Part shown: one piece after another, positions 36,936 through 48,752 of the stretch
Layout of the letters: every line of letters starts with the position of its first letter
Position numbering within the stretch: the stretch's first letter is position 1
Source of the DNA: Archegozetes longisetosus
Lineage: Eukaryota; Arthropoda; Arachnida; Sarcoptiformes; Trhypochthoniidae
DNA: 64,000 nucleotides
Direction: 5' to 3'
Assembly: GCA_018873245.2 (NCBI GenBank)
Contig: JAEMBT020000009.1
Location: forward strand, 3,560,242 to 3,624,241
Position numbers and translations under genes: made by a program
The notes under the pieces: model-generated
Database searches by the model: none
The model's input: only the letters and a program-made list of their open reading frames with translations
Told to the model about the DNA's origin: nothing

Positions 36936-38055
36936 CATTTAGATCTACTGATATATAGAAACTTATTTTTGGATATGAAATTTCAGCTTATCTTTTTATT
37001 TGTTCAAAATGCCTTGAAGTTTTTCATTGTTAACAATATTATTGCCATCCGTTGAGTAATTTGACTGAATTAGAGTACATTTTGATAGGCAAAATACACA
37101 AGAATCAATAGTAATAAGCCATAGGAAATCACTTTTTGGGTGGTCATAACTTGTAAGCAACCTCTACGTTATAATTTGAACTTTTACTAAACTTCTATCC
37201 GTTGTTTGTTTGTCTATTTGTTTGTTTATCTATTGCCTTCACTAGAAATTTCCCACTTTCCCTCGAGAAGTGCAACTCTTTAAAACGGTAATCCTCGTCC
37301 TATATAAGAAGTGCGATAATTTGTAGAAAGGAGGGCCATTTCTTATTATTTAGTCAATAAAGTCATTCTAAAACAAAACAAGCCTTTCAAATATCGCTGT
37401 AGTCAGACTGCAAAGTAAAGTTGACTACAAAACTCGTGTCTAGCGGTCAGCCTTTTTATATGCCTTTTCGAACATCATATGACATGTTATTTATGCCATA
37501 AAAATATTTTTGAAATCAGTTATTACATAGTCCCGAACTTCTTTCGTAAGTTAGTAAGATCTATCAACGGTGTGTCTTTTTGGCTAGTCTGAAGCAAGCA
37601 AAATAAAACTCAATATAGTTTGCAGAATTTCATTAAACTTGTGTTTAATTTGAACTCGTGTAATAATTTTTTATTTAAGTAGCAATGAATATAATTGTTA
37701 TATCATAAATAGTTAAACTTTCCTGCCTATTATCTCAAAATATTCAAAACATTTGCAAGAATATGAAGTAGCATGTTCTCAGAGAAATGTAACTATTTTA
37801 CTTGTTTAAAATTTATTAATTATTCAACAGCTTTTTTACAGGTTAAGACTACAGTATATATTTAGTTTGAGGGTTTCAAAGTTGTATACAAAAAGAGATA
37901 AGTATTTAGAAAAAAATACTCTAAATGTCATTTGCATCTGTCATTATATCAAATCCAGAATTAAATTTTGGCACATTAACCCAAAAACTCTCGAAATCTT
38001 ATTTTAAAGTAGAACAGCCAAAATACAATTGAAAATGGTGCAGAAAAATAAACGA
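36936..38055. other. Intergenic
   Basis: No gene recognised. A TTTG-rich run (about 37203-37232) is low complexity. The last few hundred bases probably include the 3' UTR of the sugar transporter on the minus strand. Confidence 0.35.
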
Positions 38056-39670
38056 TTATAGTTCTTGAACTATTTCTTCAACAGTTTTTCCCTTGGTTTC
38101 AGGTACTTTCTTATAGATAATAATCCCGAACATAAGCGCCAATGTTACAAACAACCCGAACATGCGATTATTAATTTGTTCCTGAAATGAAATCCAAAGT
38201 TTCTAGTTTTAGTCCCAATATCATGCAGTTTTGTTGTAGATTATGCTCACTGACAAGTCCTAGTTTGGCTTATGCCTTTCTCCATCATTATTACCTAACC
38301 TTAACTTGACTTAGACATGATTTACAAAAATACTGTACGGTATTTGGAACCAAAGTCTGAATTTTTATATCGAGAAATAAACAAAAATGATATACCTGGT
38401 AGAAGAAAAAATAGAGATCAGTCAATAAGACGACCAAAGTGTATAATGCGACCGAAATACTGGCGGCAACGGATCTCGAATCAGTTCGAAATAATTCAGT
38501 GAACAAAAAAAGAGGGATAAATCTAGGACCACACGAGAACATGATATTAAAAGCATAAAATGAGTGAAGAATCATATAATCTTTGAAATATGTGGTTATT
38601 TCGAGAGCCAAACATATTGTAAGCAAGCTTAAAGTGCAAAACATTCCCGACAATCCGACCAATAGAAAAGTTCTTCGGCCAAACTTATCGACAAATAATG
38701 CAGAGATGAGTGAAACAAGCAGGTTTGTGATCAGTGTTGCTATAACAATAATGGAGTACCCATCAGTATCTAATTTCCAGAGAAAATCATATGAAAAACG
38801 ATTTATGATCTCTATTCCAGTCAAGCGCTGACTTAGGACAACACTCATTGAGATTAATAACGCATTCCTTATTATTCTTTTGCTCCATATGTCGGATATT
38901 TTAAATCTCGAGTCTCTTTCTATTGATTGATATTCAGCTTTCATTTCGTGCAATTCGTCGCTTATTTCTGTATTTTCTCTTAATTTCGTCAAAACTTTCT
39001 GTGCTGAATTTTCATCTCTTTGTATAATGAATAAGTATTTCGGGGACTCTAGGCATTTCAATAGCAAAATAAGTTTGAAAATAAGCAGTATAATCATTGA
39101 TAGGAGCATAAGAAGCCGATAATTGACATAGAAAATCCAAGTGACTGAATATCCAAATTGGAAGCTGAGAAAATATATCGAACCCAATATTCCGCGATAA
39201 CGAGTGGGAGATATTTCAGTCAAATAAATAGGTCCTAAACAGGCATTCAACCCAGAATAAGTACCAAAAATGAACTGACTAATAGCTAGCGTTCCGTATG
39301 AGTTAACCATTCCTGAGAGTCCAATAAAAATTAGTGAAAGACATACTAAAGTACAGTTCCAAGTGAGACATTTTTTGCGACCGAATCTATCTGTCACATA
39401 TCCGTTAAGTAGTGCACCAAATATTGCTCCGACAAAACGAATATTTTCTATAGCATTGTATACATAGCCAGATCTGTAAAACCAGTCATTATAAAAGCCA
39501 TACTCAGCTTCAAAGTCTTTTACTTTTTCAAATCTTTGTTTCAATATATTGTAGATAAAACTTGGAGACTCACTTCTCAAAACAGAAAGATTTATTCCGC
39601 AAATGATACCCGACAATACAACTGCTGAAATAGAATATATTAAATATCTTTTTATACCACAGCTAATCAT
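38056..39670 (-). CDS. GLUT-like sugar transporter (MFS), copy 1 (2 exons)
   Basis: Predicted 12-TM facilitator of the MFS sugar-porter family, at a cell membrane. Exons 39670-38396 and 38181-38056, phase-0 intron, 466 aa. Seen: DRFGRKK in loop 2-3, FGTYSGLNACLGPIYLTEIS (GLUT TM4-5 region), ESPKYL, SQRLTG in TM7, VDKFGRR in loop 8-9, GPRFIP and TELFR in TM10, and PETKGKT at the C-terminus, encoded by exon 2. Departures from typical GLUTs: ESPK for PESPR, SQRLTG for QQLTG, GPRFIP for GPGPIPW. These could mean altered substrate or weakened function. The paralogue at 53196-54713 shares the intron position. Confidence 0.8.
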
Positions 39671-40988
39671 AATAGTGTTGTTTGAAATTTAAAGTTTTCA
39701 CATAATTATAATTTTGAAAACATTATAACAATAATAATAAATCAAAGTAAATGATATATTAGAAGACAAATGGCTAGTAAACAAGAATCTATGTCCCATC
39801 TGAAAATCGATGATCTCTGAGCATCAAGTAGCGAATACGCAAAAGCACGCGCAGAGACCTTGAGGAATATTTCAATTATTATGCTCTCAAAGCATAGTGA
39901 ATAGTGGTGTAAGAATATACAGAACACTAATAGATTTCTCAATTATTTTTATGTAAATATTGTTATAATATTATGTTCAATTTATTTAACACAGAAGTAT
40001 AGCTATACGCTGTTTAAATAGTATTCACATTTATTATTATATCAATACTGTGTACGGTTGCCAGATCAACTTAGGCCAAATTCGAGAGATTTCATACCAA
40101 AGGGGGACCGTTATATATTAAAAGTTTTATATATTGTAATACTTTATTTACAATGGTATACACTCTAAAGTTCAAGGTTTATGTTTCTATTTATTAGATA
40201 AAACACTTTTATTATAATAAAGTTGAGATCTTAAACACGAAAATACTTGATATGCTTTAATTTTTTTTACTTGGGTGTCGTCTCTCTGTCTAGAGGATCC
40301 TATTTTTATGGCAAAATCCTCAAATATTATATTGCCTATTTGAGTGAATGGAAAATTTTGCCATAAAATCCTCAAAATTGACACTATTTAGGTCTAAAAT
40401 TTAATCCTCTAGACAGAGAGGCGACACCCAAGTAAAAAAATTAAAGTATGGTATAAGACCATATCAATTACCACATTACTGCAGCTTTATATGACATTAA
40501 AGTGACATAAAATGAATGGATGTGGATGTGAATTGTCATAACTAAATCTTTACAGCTATCAATAGATAAGAATAAAGTGATTATCCTGAACCAAACCAAC
40601 ACAAATAAAATAGAAATTAATGTGATTCTCAAAAATATAGCCAATAAAGAGAAAGAATTTTGTGTGAAAAATAGACACGAATTGACGCAAACTACTTATC
40701 AGACTTATCATTGTCTTACAGCCAATAATTTGGTCTCCATTCAAGTCTTCAGTTGACTTTGTTCCAGACATGAATCAACATTTTGATATCTTTTAATTCA
40801 TGTATTGAATACAACTATTGAATGGAGTTTAGTCAAACTAAAATAAATTAGAGCTGGTAATCACAATCTTCCTTTAGAATAATTAAATCGAAGATATGAT
40901 ACAGTATTAAACAAATGTCTGAATGTTTCACAATGTTTACTCAATTTTGAGAATATATATGACATGCGTACATCTGATGTAAACAGAA
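39671..40988. other. Intergenic; conserved MFS upstream block and a foldback hairpin
   Basis: About 39760-39930 resembles the DNA upstream of the other sugar transporter (about 54800-54950), so it is probably a shared promoter or leader. At 40256-40300 and 40402-40447 are inverted arms (TTTACTTGGGTGTCG...CTCTGTCTAGAGGAT) with a second inner inverted pair (TTTTATGGCAAAATCCTC / AATTTTGCCATAAAATCCTC): a foldback MITE. No gene recognised in the rest. Confidence 0.5.
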
Positions 40989-43935
40989 GTGAATTTTCTG
41001 AGGAAACCAATTATTTTAAAAAAACTTAAAGGTCTGAAAGTAGTATTTTTAAATATAAGGAGTTTAGTAAGAAATTTTATTGAAATTGAAGTGTTTTTAA
41101 ATCAGTTTAATATTGATATTTTATGCTTATCTGAAACGTGGCTCTCAAGTAAACACAGCGATCATGAATTTAGTATAAAAAATTATGACTTATGGAGATG
41201 TGATCGTGTCCGTCGTCGTGGTGGAGGTGTCATAATCTATACAAAGAAGTCTATGAGAATTAAATATGAAATTTTGGACAAAAACCCAAACATTGAATAC
41301 GATTTGATTGTTTTGAAGGTTAGTCAATGTCATTGTAAACACTTTTTCGTGAGCTGTTTATATAGACCTCCAAATTCAAAGTCTGAATCTGATCAAAAAC
41401 TGCTCGAATTTCTGAATGAGTTATCTTTCCAAGAACTTATAATTGGAGGTGACTTCAACATTGATTTTTTTAGATAAAAAGAATAAAAATTGGTTTGAAA
41501 ATTTCAATGATTTAGGACTTGAACAAATAATTTGTGTTCCAACACGTGTTGTTGAAAATAGCAGTTCCTGTATTGACCACATATATGTCAATCACCAGAT
41601 TCACATCAGCGGTAGTGGAACTCTTCCTATCGATATCAGTGATCATAAACCTGTTTTCATTGCGCGCAAAGTTAATTTCCAGAAATATTTCAGATTTAAT
41701 GAACACAATATCATAACATATAGAGATTGGAGAAACTTTGATAAAAATGAATTCAATAGTCATTTCAACGAAGTCTTTTGCGATTTTCACACCGCGCGTG
41801 ATATAAATAGATCGGTTGAAAGTTTCTCAAAGAGAGTTGAATCTCTTTACGATCAATATGTACCGCAAAAGACAATAAGGGTCAAATCAAATACGAGAAT
41901 CCCTTTCATAAATAGACATGTTCTTAAGCTCATGAAAGACAGGGATAGAATGAAACACAATTTTGATCGATTAAAAAAGAGAAATATTAATATTCCACAA
42001 CTTTTCGATGAATATAAAAACTACGAAATGAAGTGAACATCAAATTAAGGAAATTAAAGAAACTCTGGTATGAAAAAAGAATTGAAGAAAGTGGTAATAA
42101 TTCTCGAGAATTATGGAAAGTATTGTCAGAAGTTGTTGAAACAAAGAAATCTGCCAAAAGCGATACAAAAGACAGTGAACTAGATGTCAATGTTCTCAAT
42201 GATCACTTCATATCAACTCCATTGACTTTACTACAGAATTTTTCAGATGAAATCAATTTGAATGAGTTAAATCCGATCACAAAAAGCGCTTTTTCTCTTC
42301 CAACTGTCACTGAGGAGAAAGTTAGTGAAAGTATTGCCAAACTTGATATCAAGAAAGCTGTGGGTTGCGATTGCATTCCATCTAAACTGCTTAAGATCTC
42401 ATCTAATGTTTTTGTGCCAATTATCACATTATTGATCAAATTATCGTTTTCTAGTCTAACTGTTCCTTCACTGTGGAAAACAGCATCAGTCAAAGCTCTT
42501 TACAAAAGTGGCAAAAAAATCAGATTTTTCAAATTATCGACCAATATCTATATTACCTAATATTAGTAAGATAATGGAAAGATTCATTTTCGACCATCTC
42601 ATGATATATCTTATTGAAAATAAACTTCTAAGCGACTCTCAATTCGGTTTCAGAAGTCATCATTCATGCTCTGATACATTACTTTCAATTCAAGATGAAG
42701 TTTACACACAACTCAATATGAAGAAAAAAGTGTGTATTTTAACGCTGGATATAAAGAAGGCATTCGATACTATCAGTCATGATATTCTTCTCTATAAATT
42801 GTTTTGTTTGGGCTGTGACTGGAAATCACTTCTATGGTTCGTCTCATACTTAAGAAACCGCAAACAATTTGTTAAAGAAAGGAACAAAGTCTCGCAATGC
42901 AAAGAAGTATCTGTTGGCGTTCCTCAAGGAAGCCTTTTAGGTCCTCTTCTTTTCTCCATTTACATCAATGATTTATCTGCAGTCGATATTGAAGGCGAAA
43001 TATTTTTTTATGCAGATGATAGTACTATTGTTTTCTCCGCTGACAATTACCTTGATTTGGAACAGAAAATCAACAGATCTCTTGTTAATATCAATGTCTG
43101 GATGAACTGTAACAAACTCTCTCTAAATATAGATAAATCTAACCATATGCTGATAAACCTTTCGGGTCGCTCTTGTGATGATTTGAATATAAACATTGGT
43201 AGTAATGCTATAAAGAGAATAAATGAAACTAAAATTCTTGGCGTGATTTTTGATGACAGGCTCTCTTTCAAAAGTCATATCAATTATATCAAGGGTAAAA
43301 TTACCAAAAGAGTAAACTTTTTAGCAAGACTTCGTTACGTCCTGCCTAAAAAGTCATTGAATTTAGTTTTCAAGTCACTTATTTTGCCTATTTTTGATTA
43401 TGGAATTTGTGTCTATGGGTTTACCTACGAATCACATTTAAATGGAATTGTCAGACTTCAAAAACAAGCGGCAAGAATAATATGTTCTTCTAATTCAGAT
43501 TACTCGATTCTTTTTAAAGAACTCAAATGGATTCCTTTCATTGCAAGAAGAAACTATTTTTCATGTATTTTTATATACAAATGCTTAAACGAGTTATCTG
43601 CTTTTAGATGTCATTCCTTTTTTAATTTAAAAGAACATCGAAGTACTAGATCTTTAACTAATAATGAGCTAAGTTTACCTAAAAGTCATTTGAATGTTTT
43701 TCTTAATTCTATTTTTTACTCAGGAGTAAAAATTTTCAACAAAATAGATGTCAATATTCGTAAAATTATTAATTTCAAGAATTTTGTAGCTAATTTGAAA
43801 AATTGCTCATTTTATTCTTAGTTTTTAAATTTGATTGTTGTTATTTTATTATAATGTATTTTATATTGTTAAACACGTCCTCGCATGATACCAGCAACAG
43901 TTGAGTGAACGGCGTGTATAAATAATAAAAATTCA
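40989..43935 (+). mobile_element. Non-LTR retrotransposon (LINE), frameshifted, endonuclease plus reverse transcriptase
   Basis: Segment 1 (about 41013-41475) is an APE-type endonuclease: VVFLNIRSL, CLSETWL, YRPPNS, GGDFNID. A frameshift near 41455 leads to SCIDHIYVN and ISDHKPV (catalytic SDH) in the next frame. A second near 42035 and a third near 42515 follow. The reverse transcriptase has FSNYRPISILPNISKIMERF, QFGFRSHHSC, LDIKKAFDTISHDIL, GVPQGSLLGPLLFSIYINDL and FYADDS (catalytic YADD), with a normal C-terminal thumb, ending at 43821. The 3' end is short and A+T-rich (AATAATAAAAATTCAATTCA). The motifs place it in the broad CR1/L2/Jockey range. With at least three frameshifts this copy cannot make its own enzymes. 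The 5' end is not fixed. Confidence 0.85.
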
Positions 43936-43940
43936 ATTCA

Positions 43941-44240
43941 ATATCGAATCAGTTTCAAATGATTCCTTGAACATAAAATCTGGGATATAACTGGGACCAC
44001 ATAAACAAATCATAAAAATCTCATATGATAAAAATAGTTAAAATAATATGCTCTTTCTTTGCAAGCAAAACCAAATTATAGAAAATTTAAAGTGCAAAAC
44101 ATCTCTAGTATCCCAATCAATTAGAGAATTCTTCGATCAATCCTATAGACTAATATTATTGAGATACATGTTGCTGGATATATGGCTAGTAATCTTATTT
44201 TCATATAAGATGCTGTTATAATATGAATATCTCACTCGAA
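43941..44240 (-). pseudogene. Relic of a third GLUT-like sugar transporter
   Basis: Directly after the LINE 3' end the text (TCGAATCAGTTTCAAATGAT, then AACTGGGACCACA and TTTAAAGTGCAAAACATCTC) follows the minus-strand sugar transporters (compare 38472-38700 and 53480-53700). Only the TM8-TM10 region can be recognised, without an open frame. The match starts within a few bases of the LINE end, so the LINE may have inserted into this relic. Confidence 0.6.
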
Positions 44241-45659
44241 AGTATCAATCGCAATAGGTATTGTGATCTTTAATGCTCTCAGCTTTTGAATTAAGATAAA
44301 ATATAAGGAAACAATTTCAGACTAATGTTCTTCACTAATTTAGATCTCTTAGTAAAGTGCTTCAAGGTTTGTACCTATGATCATGTGTAGGGTGTAGAAA
44401 TTATCAGGAGGTGGAGTACCACCTGAATATAAAATCTAGTAGACCTAGGGGAAGTACCTAGATGCTTAAACCCAACTTTGTCCCCCTAAGTCTTCGGACT
44501 CTAATTGTGATCTCATTCAACTCGGATTACTTAGTAGTTTTGAATAATATCATACTTTAGAGCGTAATCCTTAAGGGTTCTAAGAAACAAAACCATTCCT
44601 GTATATTCTGCTCTCACCAATTCGTTTATAACTTCTAACATTTATCAGGTCCTTATTGTTATAAAAACAATTTTAAGAATAAATGAATGCCTTATAATTT
44701 TTGAATATACAGTGCTTATATCGTAAAAAATCCCTTAAAATCGAGACTTCTACAGTTCCCTATTCTTCCTTGTAAGAGTTATAACTACAGTTTAGAAAAA
44801 CCACTCTCACAATATTGAATACCGGTAATACTTTTGATCGCGTCGGTCTTTAGGCCCAGATCCGTAATAAGATAGAAAAACACATACTTGCTTAGAATTC
44901 ATAGTACAAATTATCACTAACTATGCTTAAATAATATTTAACAAAATATTGTAAAACATACGAATATCAAACATCAAAGAAAATAAAAACTCAAATTTAT
45001 TTTGCAATAAACTTGTTATGCCGTTCTGGTTCGAGCTCATAAACCTAAACGTATAACTGGGGACTAAAATTAACTATTTATCCAGAATTCTGAAACAAAT
45101 ATTCTATTAAAACCTTAGTAATATTAGACTTTGTTTGATTGCAATCTTTTATTTTCTTAAAAATTATAAGTATTTAAAATAATATTTAATAACAAATAGA
45201 TAAAGAAATATAACATAAAGTTTAGACGTGATTTCATTATTTGATTGATACATAAAAATGCTATAAACATATTTAAAGTTTTTCACATATTAAAAGATTT
45301 TTACTTCTTTCTAACACTTTCACTTTCACTTAGAGGCATAATGAGGTCCTCTCCTCGAGGCCTCCGTCCAAAGACTGACTCTCTTTACCAGTTTTTTTAA
45401 CATGTTTTATATAAACAAAATAGACCTGAATTGTTATTCTTTTAAAATATTGACCGCATTTCATAGCAAACGTTAATACAATGATAACCTCGAAAGCGTT
45501 AGTAAAGCATTACATAAAATATAAAGCACTTTAAAGATAACTGTTTGACAAACTATTTTAAAAGAATGAAAAACCGATTTAAAATCAGAGAATTTATATC
45601 TGCATAACAAACTTATAAAAGTTTAAATATTGTAAAAATTATAGCAAAAAGTAAATTTG
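44241..45659. other. Intergenic; holds empty site for the 3626-3970 MITE
   Basis: No gene recognised. Two parts (about 45560-45660 and 44900-45020), read on the minus strand, match the 3' flank of ABCH copy 1 (3497-3620 and 3970-4010) without the MITE found there. About 500 bp of unrelated DNA lies between them, so this flank has its own insertion or rearrangement. Confidence 0.5.
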
Positions 45660-48600
45660 TTATTTTTTCTTAATTATCATTATAGTTAACAATATATAAA
45701 GCAGACTCGGAAACAGATTAACAGCAAATCCATGCAAAACACTAAGTTTTCTTAAGCCATATCCTTTAAACATGATATCATTGATCGCTTTAATGGGTAG
45801 TAATAGAGGAGTCAAATAGAATATGTCTCTCAGAGGTCTGTCCAACGACTCAATTGGCCAAATGATGCCTGAACTAAAAAACTGCGGAACCGTTATAAAG
45901 CTTATGAGTATTAAAGATACATGTTCATCATTTACTATCGAGGATATTAGAAATCCAGTCGACATGGAATTAATGGCTTGAGATAAATAGAGGAAAAATA
46001 ATAATAGTATTGAGCCCTCATTTCTGTTGCCGAATATAATGAAAATTATGAAAAACATGAGTAATATTTGCATTAATGCTAATATTATACTAGTTATTAA
46101 ATGTGATATTAGGACCAATTTGTAACTGACACCAGCAATCAATGACCTCTCAAAAAGACCATCTTTTCGTTCTGCCAATAACGCGAGCGAAGATGTGATC
46201 ATTGATGAAGCGTATAGCGCATACAATAGAAATCCAGATAAATAGTAGTCTTTAGTTGAAAGATTTTCACTATAAGTAGTTTTCTCGACTGATATCGGAG
46301 TTTCAAATGATGCCGAATTTCTTTCGTTATAAACCATAACTAAGAATTTTTCTAGAGATTTTTGCAAAGAAACCATGAAATAGATACTATAAGTGGCTAT
46401 TGAATTGTCCAGATATAAGTGTAAACTACTTTCATCTATAGTTTTGTTATCCATATTGAATGGATCTTCAATTCTGTCACTAATAGCTTGAGAATAGTTT
46501 TGTTTGAAATGAATAACAGCTATCGCTTCGTTATTATATATGGAATTTATTGCTGAATCGAGTGTCGAATAGTTGACAGGTTTAATGATGTGTTGATCAA
46601 TGCTTACCAATGAAGATGATAACAACATTTTACTATAGTATGGATCTATATCTTCATTGAAGATCGCTGTTTGAATCTATAATGATAAAATCTTATCAGA
46701 TTATCTTTGGCATAGTCACAAAAGCTTAGCTCATTCTCTAATGAGATTTCTAGTATTGTGTCAAATCTTGACAGAAACAATATCAGGGACTTAATTTTTA
46801 TTTGAGGCAAGAGATCTTGTGGCCAGAACTCAATTCGACTAATTGGAACTCAATCAAAAGTACTAATTTACTTTGAGACACAAAAATTTATGATTTTTAA
46901 AGAATAACTTAATCACTTTTCAAAGTCGGTTCAATTTTTCAGAAAATATTATTTTGGTAAATACATAAAAACTTTTAATAATTGTTCTAAAAACTATAGG
47001 GTTTATATGAAAAGTTTATGAACAAACTCTAATTTGATAGCTGTAAAGTTTTGAGGCAATACCAGAAATGTGAACATTGATTAAGCTTTGCAGTCTTGAG
47101 AAAAATGTTTCGAAATTCATACATATATTAGTTGTTTGCTAAATATCAAACAAAACGTTAGTGCCAGTAAGGCTGGAAATAGAAATAACGGAATATTTTG
47201 ATAACCCTTTTGACGCATTTTCAGAAAATTTCTTCGAATTAAAATTAATATAATCCAAAGTATTGTTTCCCAACTCCGATCATTAGAAATATTTTCCAAC
47301 TTTTTGTCTTCAATTGGCGTACAAGTCAACGAATTTTGTGTATTATCAACTTGATTTCTATCCGTTTTACAGCTTTTATCCGTATTATTATCAATCAGAC
47401 AAAGTTTAAGAAATATTTTCTCTATACTGGTTTCATTATATTCTTCCATAAGAACAGAAGGTTCTTCTTCCACCAACATTTTTCCGTTTCTCATGAATGC
47501 GACTTTATTTGCATGAGTCGCTTCTTCAACATATTGTGTAACAAATAGAATAGTCAATCCCTGTTCACATTTGTTGCAAAGATATTTCCAAATATGACTG
47601 GTTGTCATTAAATCTATTCCAACAGTTGGTTCGTCAAGAATTATTAGTTTTGATTCTTTAAGTAAAGTGACCGCGAGTGAAACTATCTTTTGCTGGCCCC
47701 CTGATAATTCACTTATAAATTTATTTCCTTCAGGAATACTCATGACTTCGTCTAATTTTTGTTTTCTGTTAAACAGGAAATCTCAGTTAAAAGTTCTAAA
47801 CTAGATAAAATGAGTCTGTTTTATGAAAACTGATTTAAATGAATTATATGGAAACAGTCTCGTACTAATTGTAAAGTATTAACCCTACAGCAATAAAACG
47901 TGGGTCAAAATGACCCAAAAGTTTATAAAAATTATTTTTTTAATTAATGTGATTGTTAATATCCAAAATATTTATAGTATTCTCAAATAAGTATTTGAGG
48001 GTCATATTAAAATATGAATTATTTATAATATTTATATTTAAATATAAATAAGTTTAAAGTTAATAATATCTAAGCTTAAGCATTAAAGTTGCGTATTAAC
48101 GTAAATAAGTTTTGATTTAAGGTTTTAAACAAATTACATCGAGATGACTATACGAATAACTTAATAAACACTATAACTGCTATACACTCTATCCGTTACT
48201 TTAACACACTTTACAAGGTCAATTGTTTGATCAAAATGACCCAAAAATACTGAAATTCCAAATCTAAAACGTATTACTGCTTAAGGGTTAAATAAGGTGA
48301 AAGAAAATGACTATTATGTGACTATGTTCAAGTGAGAAAGTTGTCAAATTTGAAATTGTTTTCGAGTATTAAAAAAATTGTTCATTAATTGAGAAATCAT
48401 AAATTGTAGATTTTATTTCTTACCTTTCAATGTAATCCTGTTTAGAAATTCGAAAAATTCTGGTAAAGTAATCAAAAGTTTGATTAACAGTGAATTGTAG
48501 ACATAGAGCACATCCTTGAGGCATATAACTTATTGAACTATTAGCTAAACCTGGTTCACTGCCTAAAACAGTAATTGAACCATTTTTAGGTTTAATTCTA

Positions 48601-48752
48601 CCAAAAATCAGTCTTAAAAGAGTAGTCTTTCCACAACCATTCTGACCAAGAAGTGCATAGACATCATTCTCGCCAATTTTTGCACTAATACTATTGAGTA
48701 TGACTTGTTTATTATATTTAAATGAAACCTCATTTATTTGAATTGCATCCAT
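45660..48752 (-). CDS. ABCH-type ABC half-transporter, copy 2 (3 exons)
   Basis: Inverted paralogue of 840-3496. Minus-strand exons: 48752-48424 (329 bp, as in copy 1), 47765-47123 and 46676-45660; 1989 nt, 662 aa. I start at 48752 to match copy 1, not at an in-frame ATG at 48788. Walker A is GQNGCGKTT (copy 1 GPSGCGKTT), the Q-loop is MPQG, the signature LSGGQQK and Walker B LIILDEP are intact, and the switch position again reads VTQY with Gln for His. Exon 1 differs from copy 1 at about 18 of 110 residues. The TMD keeps ERKDGLFERS and SGIIWPIE. Intron 1 (47766-48423) carries a TTAA-flanked MITE absent from copy 1. Membrane transporter, substrate unknown. Confidence 0.87.
47883..48287. mobile_element. 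405-bp TTAA-flanked MITE in ABCH intron 1
   Basis: Left end CCCTACAGCAATAAAACG followed by a perfect GGGTCAAAATGACCC palindrome; right end (reverse complement) CCCTTAAGCAGTAATACG. Flanked by TTAA at 47879-47882 and 48288-48291. ABCH copy 1 has the empty site: flanks with a single TTAA at about 1300 in its intron 1. It lies wholly inside the intron and should be spliced out. Confidence 0.85.
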
